A DNA stretch of 64,000 nucleotides from Chthonomonas calidirosea (lineage in GTDB: Bacteria > Armatimonadota > Chthonomonadetes > Chthonomonadales > CAJBBX01). Position 1 is the first letter of the stretch. The number at the start of each line of letters is the position of its first letter. Positions 7,980 through 14,342 of this stretch are shown here, in pieces. A model generated the notes under the pieces. That model saw only the letters and a list, made by a program, of their open reading frames with translations, made no database searches and was not told the DNA's origin. The position numbers and the translations under genes are program-made. The DNA is taken from assembly GCA_020722705.1 (NCBI GenBank), contig DYKI01000003.1:1-64000 (forward strand), read 5' to 3'.

Positions 7980-9044
7980 ATGGCAGCGCGAATGCCGCGA
8001 GTGATCGTGGCTCTGGCGATTGCAATGATGACGCTCGCCATGCCGAGCCGCTGCCTGGCGGCGGGGACGCCATCGTCCCCTTCGGATGGTCAGGACACCG
8101 GCAATCAGCTCAGCGGAGCCGGTTCGCCCCGTGTCATCAGGCTTCTCCAACTCATGTTGTCTCAGGGGCCGCGGGCGCGCTACATCGGCGAACAAACGAC
8201 GCGGTTGCTCGAAGGCGAGATCGCCGAGTCGCGGCAGATCGTGAAGCATGCAGGTCCGGGGCGCGAGCGCATCGAGTTCATGGCTCCGCCTCGAATCCGC
8301 GGCGAAGTGATGCTGAATCTCCCAGGCAAGCGTCTCCACCTCCGCATGAGGCCAAGGCCGAGAGTGGTGGAGATGAATGTGCCGCTCGACGTGCAGATTC
8401 GCCCGATCCGCGAGCTGCTGTTGGCCGTGCGCCAGAAGCGGATCGTGGTGCGCCATATCGGCCAGGAGCAGATCGCAGGCCGGATCGCCGACATCATCGA
8501 GGCGAAGCCCCTCGCATCTGTGCCCTACAAGCGGCTGTGGATAGACCGTGAGACCGGCGTGCGTCTGCGCTACGAGACGGTGGACACCTCAGGCTCGGTT
8601 ATCGCAACATCGTACTTCACGCGGATTGACTACACTCCGGACCTTGCAATGTCCGAGTTCAGTCCAGCATCGCTGACGGCCAAGGCTCCATCGGCGCCGG
8701 CCATGCGCGCAGACGCGGTCGCGTCTGTCGCCGACGCTCAGTCGAAGGTCGGTTTCCGCATCAGGGAGCCTCTTCTGCCGCCGCCGTTTCGCCGCACCGG
8801 GGTGTGGCTGGTCGGCTCGGGGGATGCCGTGAGTGTGGCCATTACCTACAGCGATGGTGTCAACACGCTGAGACTGACGCAGCGCAAGGTTGGACCGGCG
8901 ATTGCGCGACTGAGGCAAGGGGCCGCCCGTGAGCCGATCATCCGACCCGGTGCCGCGCATTGGCTGTCCGGCGACGTGCTCTTTACGCTTTCGGGGTCGG
9001 TCCGACGCCCGATCATCGAGAAGGCAATCAGGGGACTCCGATAG
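7980..9044 (+). CDS. RseB/MucB-like exported sigma-E regulatory protein
   Basis: A protein of about 354 residues with a Sec signal peptide (about residues 1-29, hydrophobic IVALAIAMMTLA, cleavage after LAA). The following region, about 45-225, resembles the lipoprotein-carrier-like fold of RseB/MucB: YIGEQTTRLL, FMAPPRIRGEVML, RLWIDRETGVRLRYE and SYFTRIDYTPDL. RseB binds RseA and protects it from proteolysis while sensing envelope lipoproteins or lipopolysaccharide. A second domain (about 245-354) is also typical. ATG 7980 sits nine bases after GAGGGG; 7971 and 7992 are alternatives. It is the third gene of the sigma-factor cassette and ends before a strong hairpin. Confidence 0.8.
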   Translation: MAARMPRVIVALAIAMMTLAMPSRCLAAGTPSSPSDGQDTGNQLSGAGSPRVIRLLQLMLSQGPRARYIGEQTTRLLEGEIAESRQIVKHAGPGRERIEFMAPPRIRGEVMLNLPGKRLHLRMRPRPRVVEMNVPLDVQIRPIRELLLAVRQKRIVVRHIGQEQIAGRIADIIEAKPLASVPYKRLWIDRETGVRLRYETVDTSGSVIATSYFTRIDYTPDLAMSEFSPASLTAKAPSAPAMRADAVASVADAQSKVGFRIREPLLPPPFRRTGVWLVGSGDAVSVAITYSDGVNTLRLTQRKVGPAIARLRQGAAREPIIRPGAAHWLSGDVLFTLSGSVRRPIIEKAIRGLR

Positions 9045-9065
9045 CCCCGACCCGACGACCGGATT

Positions 9066-9098
9066 GGCGATGGGTGGCTCCGAGCGCCACCCATCGCC
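9066..9098. terminator. Bidirectional hairpin between convergent genes
   Basis: GGCGATGGGTGGC (9066-9078) and GCCACCCATCGCC (9086-9098) form a perfect 13-bp stem around a 7-base loop. It sits in the 63-base gap between the RseB-like gene and the convergent oxidoreductase. Neither side has a clear T-run, so it may act as a factor-assisted terminator or transcript-end stabiliser. Confidence 0.65.
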
Positions 9099-9107
9099 GT
9101 CATTGGC

Positions 9108-10163
9108 TCAGTCGAGCCTGACCTCTCTGCCCTCAGTTGCGCTTCGGTACAGCGCATCGAGAATGCGTATCACATCGAGCGACTGCTCGGCGGGCACGGG
9201 TGACGGCTTTCCTGCCGCAACGGCATCGGCGAACGCCATACACTCGAGTGCGTGCGGCTCGCCGCCTTCTTTGTTCTGGAGCTGCACATCCATGTGCTGC
9301 CGCGTAGCATTGTCGGTCTGGAGGAGTACGTTGGCAGGCCAATGGGCTCCGCCTTTGTCGCCATAGAGCCACATCTGCATGTCCTCGCCGTGGGTCTTCG
9401 GATGGTTGAGCAGCCAGGACACCTCCAGAACTAGCGTGGCTCCGGTATCGAACCTGACGAACGCCGCGGCGAACTCCTCGACATCCCATGACGCGGGTAT
9501 GGGGCCGCCCCAGTTTGAGAAAGCTCCCGGCAGGCGACGCAGCCGATCCTGGGTGACCCCGCTGACAGCGACCGGCTTGGGGTGACCCATCATCCACAAC
9601 GTCAGGTCGAGGATGTGAACGCCAATGTCTATACACGGGCCGCCGCCGCTGTGCTTCTTCTCGATAAACGTGGGCCTGGTCGGAGCGCCTGATCTGCGAA
9701 GCATCCAACTGCGAGCATGGTAGACCTGGCCGAGGCGACCCGCATCTATCTGTGCCTTCATCGCCCGGGCGGCGCCATCGAATCGAAAGTGCTGGGCGGT
9801 CATCAGCAGTTTGCCGCTCCGATCGCGGGCCTCGATCATCTGCTCGATCTCGCGTGGCGTCGGAGCCAGGGGTTTCTCGCACAGGACATGCTTCCCGGCA
9901 CCCAATGCGGCAATCGCGAGGGGAGCGTGGTACATGTTCGGCGTGCAGATGTCAACGATAGCGATATCGGGATCGGCGATCAGGGCATATGGGTCCTGGT
10001 ACAGCTTGCCGATGCCGAGATCGGCGCCCTTTGCGGCGAGTACATCGGGGTCAACATCCGCGAGCGCCACGACCTCGGTGTGCGGGCTATCGCGCCAGCC
10101 AGGGAAGTGCGTGTTCGCGATGCCGCGGACTCCAATGACGCCGACTTTGAGATTGCCAGACAA
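9108..10163 (-). CDS. Gfo/Idh/MocA family oxidoreductase
   Basis: An NAD(P)-dependent sugar or cyclitol dehydrogenase with an N-terminal Rossmann domain (VGVIGVRGIANTHF) and the family signature CEKPLAPT. A C-terminal alpha/beta domain contains a likely catalytic segment GPCIDIGVHILDLTLWMMG, with the conserved Asp and His. I place the start at TTG 10163 (351 residues): GGAGGAG lies seven bases upstream and the glycine-rich loop begins right after it. The longer frame from 10223 would run into the DegT gene and lacks homology. The substrate is unknown. It lies 40 bases after a DegT aminotransferase, a pairing common in amino-sugar metabolism. Confidence 0.9.
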   Translation of the reverse strand: MSGNLKVGVIGVRGIANTHFPGWRDSPHTEVVALADVDPDVLAAKGADLGIGKLYQDPYALIADPDIAIVDICTPNMYHAPLAIAALGAGKHVLCEKPLAPTPREIEQMIEARDRSGKLLMTAQHFRFDGAARAMKAQIDAGRLGQVYHARSWMLRRSGAPTRPTFIEKKHSGGGPCIDIGVHILDLTLWMMGHPKPVAVSGVTQDRLRRLPGAFSNWGGPIPASWDVEEFAAAFVRFDTGATLVLEVSWLLNHPKTHGEDMQMWLYGDKGGAHWPANVLLQTDNATRQHMDVQLQNKEGGEPHALECMAFADAVAAGKPSPVPAEQSLDVIRILDALYRSATEGREVRLD

Positions 10164-10203
10164 AGTGTGTCTCCTCCAGTGTGTTGAATGATGCTGCTGT
10201 GTC

Positions 10204-11478
10204 CTATGCCAGGGCCCGATCAACTTTGTTGATCGCTTGAGCCATGAGCTTGGCGTGTTCGGGTGTCATGCGCATATTGAGACCGAATCTGAGCGCTCGA
10301 CCCAGGATGTCAAGCGTTGCCGGGCACATGTCGCGCGCGTACTCGACGCAGCCGCTGTACGCCGGATGACTCCATGGCGCGGCTTGAGCGTGATGCGACC
10401 TCTTGTCCAGAATGGAGTCCCAGTACTTGTAGATGTGTCTGTCGGGAAAACCGTCGTTATGCGCCGTACCACAGGGAAGTCCCTCCGCAGTCAGGGCTTC
10501 GGCAAACAGGCTTGGCGACACTCCATCTTTAACGATGATCGCGGCGCTGATGCCGCAATCGCCGCTCGGGTCGTCAACGGCTTGTGTATCGTAGGTCATC
10601 GGCGTGTCGAGATGCGCAAGGAACGTTCCCTTGAGCTTCCGGGTGTGCGCCAGGATTCCGTCCAGTTTAGATAGCTGGACCCGCGCAATCGCGCCGAGAA
10701 GCTCACTCGGGCGGTAGCATTGTGCGGAGAATGGACGATCCAGCCAGCCTTCGGCAGGGATACTCTCTCGCATCCACATCGGCAAAGCAGGATCGGCCGC
10801 GAAACAAGCGCGCTCGTAGACCACTGGATCGTCGGTGAACACAAGTCCGCCCTCGCCGCACGTGATGATCTTGAAGTAGTTCAGGCTCCATGCTCCGGCG
10901 GCGCCCAGGGTTCCGACGACCTGCCCCCGATAGCGCCCGCCGATGCACTGGCAGCAGTCCTCGATAACCAGGAGCCCATGCTCGGCTGCGATTTCGCCAA
11001 TGGCCCCAAGGCGGCATGGGACCCCCTGCATGTGGACCGGGATGATGGCCTTCGTGTAGGAGGTGATCTTGCGCCGAACGTCTGACGGGTCCAGGCCGAG
11101 CGAGTCGTCAATCTCGGCAATGACGGGCACCGCCCCTACAGCCACAACAGCGGCGGGCGTGGCGATGTAAGTGTAGGCCGGAACAATGACCTCGTCGCCG
11201 GGACCGATGCCAAGTCCGGTCAGGGCGCAAATCAGGGCGCTCGTACCGGAGTTGACCATCAGGGCATGTTGTGTCCCAATCCACGCGGCCGCCTCCCGCT
11301 CGAAGGCTCGAACCTCGCTCTCAGGATGGAATCGGAACAGCTTGCCCGATCGCAGCACCGATGCGGCCGCCTCGATCTCCCTTTCGTTGATCAGCGATAC
11401 GCCCGCTCCGCCTCCGCCGGTTCCGGGGAGCGGTTCGGGTATGGCACGGGGGCCACCGTGCAGGGCGAGCTTATCCAT
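10204..11478 (-). CDS. DegT/DnrJ/EryC1/StrS family aminotransferase
   Basis: A PLP-dependent sugar aminotransferase-fold protein of 424 residues, somewhat longer than the usual 370-400. Recognisable parts are GPRAIPEPLP near the N-terminus, NSGTSALICALTGLGIGPGDEVIVPAYTYIATP, VHMQGVPC, IEDCCQCIGGRYRG and the PLP-lysine segment WSLNYFKIITCGEGG. Family members transaminate nucleotide-linked keto sugars or, in AHBA-synthase-like proteins, aromatise aminocyclohexenones. It is followed by a Gfo/Idh oxidoreductase 40 bases downstream, so the pair may oxidise and then aminate the same substrate. It is transcribed divergently from the ccm operon. Confidence 0.9.
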   Translation of the reverse strand: MDKLALHGGPRAIPEPLPGTGGGGAGVSLINEREIEAAASVLRSGKLFRFHPESEVRAFEREAAAWIGTQHALMVNSGTSALICALTGLGIGPGDEVIVPAYTYIATPAAVVAVGAVPVIAEIDDSLGLDPSDVRRKITSYTKAIIPVHMQGVPCRLGAIGEIAAEHGLLVIEDCCQCIGGRYRGQVVGTLGAAGAWSLNYFKIITCGEGGLVFTDDPVVYERACFAADPALPMWMRESIPAEGWLDRPFSAQCYRPSELLGAIARVQLSKLDGILAHTRKLKGTFLAHLDTPMTYDTQAVDDPSGDCGISAAIIVKDGVSPSLFAEALTAEGLPCGTAHNDGFPDRHIYKYWDSILDKRSHHAQAAPWSHPAYSGCVEYARDMCPATLDILGRALRFGLNMRMTPEHAKLMAQAINKVDRALA

Positions 11479-11558
11479 CGTGCAGATCCCTTCTGAAGCA
11501 GTATCAGCTATGTGTTCGCCGCGGGCAGGGCAGCTCCTGCCGGTTTTGCGGTGACCGG

Positions 11559-11564
11559 TATAAT
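11559..11564 (+). promoter_or_regulatory. -10 box of the ccm operon
   Basis: A perfect TATAAT ends 12 bases before the ccmA ATG, so transcription would begin around 11571 and leave a leader of only about six bases. No convincing -35 box is visible at 16-18 bases upstream and no Shine-Dalgarno sequence precedes the ATG. Confidence 0.45.
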
Positions 11565-11576
11565 GTGCGTCATCCT

Positions 11577-12353
11577 ATGAGCATCGAGAACCCGGTTCGT
11601 GGCGAGGCCAGAGGCGAATCCACGAGCGTATCAATACGAGGGATCGGAAAACGCTACGGGCTCCGATGGGTTCTGTATGGATTGGACGCCGCTTTGTCGC
11701 ATGGGTCGGTACTGGGCATCGCTGGACCCAACGGATCGGGAAAGAGCACCGTCATCAAGATAATCGCGGACCTTGTGCGGCCCGATGCCGGGTCTGTGAG
11801 CGTCCTGGTTGGCGGGCGTGAGGTCAGGGAGACTGAGCGTCGCGAACGGGTGGGTCTGGTATCACCGGAGGCCGGATTGTATCCTGCGCTGACGGGCGCC
11901 GAGCATGTGGCGTTTTTCGGGCAGCTCCACGGCCCTCGCATGTCGCCTGATGGCGTCAAAGCGGCTCTTGCCCGGGTAGGCCTGGCGCACCGTCGCAACG
12001 CGACGGTGGCGACGTACAGCTCGGGCATGCGCCAGCGCCTGAAGTTCGCATGCGCCACGATCCACAGCCCGTCGGTGCTCCTGCTCGATGAGCCCTATAT
12101 GGCGCTTGACGCCGATGGTGTTCAGATGGTCAAGGGCGTAGTGGCTGAGCAGCGCGCGCGTGGGGTGTGCGTTGTGGCAGGCAACAGCGAGGCAGAACTC
12201 GCCCTGGCGGATTATGTGGTCCGCCTTGGCGGCTCGGCGGAGCCTCGCCCTCCCGGAGAGCCTCTCCCGTTAGGGGAGTCTCGCCCTCCCGGAGAGCTTC
12301 GCCGTCAGCGGGAACGTTGGCCGCAGGGGATGCGCACGGCGGGATCAGACTGA
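11577..12353 (+). CDS. ccmA: Heme exporter ATP-binding protein CcmA
   Basis: The ATPase of the CcmABCD complex, which releases heme-loaded CcmE during cytochrome c maturation. It has Walker A GPNGSGKST, the signature YSSGMRQRLKFACA and Walker B LLLDEPYMALD. The core ends near residue 220; the last 35-40 residues are an Arg/Pro/Gly/Glu-rich tail encoded by a repeat (RPPGEPLPLGESRPPGEL) not usual for CcmA. ATG 11577 is preferred over GTG 11565 because TATAAT lies directly upstream. The gene abuts ccmB without any gap. Function is assigned mainly from the operon order ccmABCDEF. Confidence 0.9.
   Translation: MSIENPVRGEARGESTSVSIRGIGKRYGLRWVLYGLDAALSHGSVLGIAGPNGSGKSTVIKIIADLVRPDAGSVSVLVGGREVRETERRERVGLVSPEAGLYPALTGAEHVAFFGQLHGPRMSPDGVKAALARVGLAHRRNATVATYSSGMRQRLKFACATIHSPSVLLLDEPYMALDADGVQMVKGVVAEQRARGVCVVAGNSEAELALADYVVRLGGSAEPRPPGEPLPLGESRPPGELRRQRERWPQGMRTAGSD
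12245..12297 (+). repeat. In-frame duplicated repeat in the 3' end of ccmA
   Basis: TCGCCCTCCCGGAGAGC occurs at 12245-12261 and again at 12281-12297, exactly 36 bases (12 codons) apart. Between them CTCCCGTTAGGGGAG can form a small hairpin. The repeat keeps the ccmA reading frame open and adds a low-complexity peptide tail. Confidence 0.7.
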
Positions 12354-13046
12354 ATGGGAGGCTGCACGGCAGGCATGTGGCGACGGCAGGCGTGGCTTGT
12401 CTGTCGAAAAGACTTGCAGACGGAACTGCGTGAGCGGACAGGTCTCAGCGCGTTGCTGCTCTTTGCGGTGACGTCGCTGGTCATCGTCGGATTTGCACTC
12501 AGCGGCGGCAGTCTAGACCCCTCGGCCGCAGCAGCCCTGTTGTGGGTGGTCTTGTTTTACGCAGCATTCGCGGGGCTTGGGCACTCATTCGCGGTTGAGG
12601 AGGAGAGCGGAACATCCCAGATGCTGCGCCTGGCGGCAAGTCCGGAAGCTGTACTTGCAGGCAAGACCTGCGCAAACTTCATGGTGATTGCGGTCGTATC
12701 GGTGATTGCGGTGCCGCTGTTCATTGCCGTCACCGGGCTGACCGTTGTGCAGCCGCTGCGTCTTGCTTCGGTTGTGGTCTCGGGGATTGCCGCGCTCTCC
12801 TCGGCAGCAACGATCACCGGAGCGGTTGTAGCGAAAGCACGGGCCAGAGGCGTCATGTTCGGCGCCCTGGGGTTTCCGATTGTGATGCCGTTGCTGATGA
12901 TGGCCGTTGTTGCCACTCGTCATGCCGTCTCGCCGGTACCGGGTGACTGGTCTTGGATGCGTGACGTCGGCGGGCTCATCTCGTATGCCATGATGTTGTC
13001 TGCCGCGTCCGTGCTGATCTTCCCGATCATTTGGGACACCCAGTGA
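12354..13046 (+). CDS. ccmB: Heme exporter membrane protein CcmB
   Basis: The membrane subunit of the CcmAB transporter. The 230-residue protein has six hydrophobic segments, at about 28-50, 60-78, 103-126, 135-160, 165-186 and 205-226. Typical CcmB features include an N-terminal cytoplasmic stretch RKDLQTELRERTGLSALLLFAV and a conserved FAVEEESGTSQMLRLA segment before the third helix. The start abuts the ccmA stop; a second ATG at 12375 could also be used. It is part of the ccmABCDEF operon. Confidence 0.92.
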   Translation: MGGCTAGMWRRQAWLVCRKDLQTELRERTGLSALLLFAVTSLVIVGFALSGGSLDPSAAAALLWVVLFYAAFAGLGHSFAVEEESGTSQMLRLAASPEAVLAGKTCANFMVIAVVSVIAVPLFIAVTGLTVVQPLRLASVVVSGIAALSSAATITGAVVAKARARGVMFGALGFPIVMPLLMMAVVATRHAVSPVPGDWSWMRDVGGLISYAMMLSAASVLIFPIIWDTQ

Positions 13047-13056
13047 GGTCATTTCC

Positions 13057-13761
13057 ATGCTTGCGAAACTCGCCCGTCTGTTCGTAGGGGGGCTGCTGGC
13101 CGCCGCGACATGGGGCACGATGGCCTATGTTCGCCCGGCTCAGGGCTTCCTGTATCCGGATGGAGCGCGAATCATTCTTGTGCATGTGCCGTGTGCGTGG
13201 CTTAGCGCTCTTGCTTACGTTGTCGCCGCGTGGAACGCCTTCATGGTGATGCGTTTGGTGCGGGATGAGCACAACCTCAGGTGGCGCCGCGCCGACGCCG
13301 CATGTGAAGCCTCGATGGAGCTCGGGCTGCTGTTCTCGATCCTGACGACCGTGACGGGAAGCATCTTCTCGCGGCTTCAATGGGGGGCGTTCTGGAGCTG
13401 GGACCCGAGGCAGACGTCAATCGTGGTAATCATGCTGCTGTTCGCCGCGTATGTTGTTCTGAGGAACGCGATCGTGACCCAACCCGCCAGGGCTAGGCTG
13501 AGCTCTGCCTATGCCGTCCTGGCGGTCGTGCCCGGACTGTTCCTGATCTGGGTGCTTCCCAGGATCGTAAGCACCCTGCACGGCGACGCCAACGGCGCCG
13601 TGATTGGCGGAGGGCTGGACAGCCAGTATCGCACCGTGCTGTACGGCTTGGCCATGCCGGGCTTCGCGGGCCTGTATGTATGGATGATGCGTTCACGCAT
13701 GCGCTTGGCCGCCATCGTTGAGCGTGCGGAAGCTCGCTTTGCGCCTCAAGATGGGCAGTGA
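13057..13761 (+). CDS. ccmC: Heme-handling protein CcmC
   Basis: CcmC presents heme to CcmE on the outer face of the cytoplasmic membrane. The 234-residue, six-helix protein carries the tryptophan-rich WWD motif as WGAFWSWDPRQTS (residues 109-121). The two conserved external histidines appear as His43 (LVHVPCAW) and His175 (STLHGD). Length and hydropathy are normal for the family. It lies 10 bases after ccmB, with a 45-base gap to ccmD. Confidence 0.95.
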   Translation: MLAKLARLFVGGLLAAATWGTMAYVRPAQGFLYPDGARIILVHVPCAWLSALAYVVAAWNAFMVMRLVRDEHNLRWRRADAACEASMELGLLFSILTTVTGSIFSRLQWGAFWSWDPRQTSIVVIMLLFAAYVVLRNAIVTQPARARLSSAYAVLAVVPGLFLIWVLPRIVSTLHGDANGAVIGGGLDSQYRTVLYGLAMPGFAGLYVWMMRSRMRLAAIVERAEARFAPQDGQ

Positions 13762-13806
13762 TGCCCTGAGGGCGTGAAGCCTGCGCGGAGAAGGGAGACT
13801 GCATGC

Positions 13807-13932
13807 ATGTCTGGTCAGATCTGGGTGGTACTGACACCCATCATCGTATGGGTGGGTGTCTTCGCGTATATGGCTGTCATAGATCGTAAGCTCGCCGCGG
13901 TTGAAGCGGCTCTCAATCGGGACGATCTGTGA
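13807..13932 (+). CDS. ccmD: CcmD-like small membrane protein
   Basis: A 41-residue protein with one hydrophobic helix (about residues 5-24) and a charged cytoplasmic tail containing DRKLAAVEAALNRDDL. Size, single helix, basic/acidic tail and position between ccmC and ccmE match CcmD, which stabilises the CcmABC-CcmE complex. Its TGA overlaps the GTG start of ccmE (GTGA), so the two are translationally coupled. The open frame could also be read from an out-of-frame ATG at 13803, which gives no such product. Confidence 0.85.
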   Translation: MSGQIWVVLTPIIVWVGVFAYMAVIDRKLAAVEAALNRDDL

Positions 13933-14342
13933 AGCGCGGCCCGGTTATAGCCTTCATCGTGCTGGTTGCCGCTGCCGCATTCACTTTTGTGAGCTTCAGC
14001 GGCGCGACGGCACGCCATGTCACCATCCGGCAGGCCAAGGCCATGTCCGGGCAGATGGTGCAGGTCCCGGGACGGATCGAGAAGGACACCGTCAGCTTCG
14101 ATCTGTCTGGCGAAAACGGGCATCTGAGCTTTGACATATCCGACATCGAGGGGAGCGGTGATCGCCTCAAGGTGGTGTATGCCGGAGCAAAGCCGGAGAA
14201 CTTCGCAAACGCCACGACCGTCGAGGCCGTTGGCATGTATCGAGACGGCGCGTTCCGGGCGCAGAGACTGCTCGTGAAGTGTCCTTCTCGGTACCAGGCG
14301 GTCGAGGAGAATACCTCGACGCAAACGGCAGATCGCAACTGA
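13929..14342 (+). CDS. ccmE: Cytochrome c maturation heme chaperone CcmE (CxxxY variant)
   Basis: CcmE carries heme covalently from CcmC to CcmF. This 137-residue protein has an N-terminal membrane anchor (about 5-24) and an OB-fold domain (about 30-120). Where the usual CcmE has a heme-binding HxxxY, this one has C118-x3-Y122 (LLVKCPSRYQ). The Cys variant is known from archaea and some bacteria such as Desulfovibrio, in which System I lacks CcmH. No ccmH or ccmG follows here, consistent with that variant. GTG 13929 overlaps the ccmD stop, and its own TGA overlaps the ccmF ATG. Confidence 0.95.
   Translation: MKRGPVIAFIVLVAAAAFTFVSFSGATARHVTIRQAKAMSGQMVQVPGRIEKDTVSFDLSGENGHLSFDISDIEGSGDRLKVVYAGAKPENFANATTVEAVGMYRDGAFRAQRLLVKCPSRYQAVEENTSTQTADRN

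Noticed and set aside
12245-12297. CRISPR-like repeat
   Set aside because: Only two units with one 19-base interval inside a coding frame; no cas genes.
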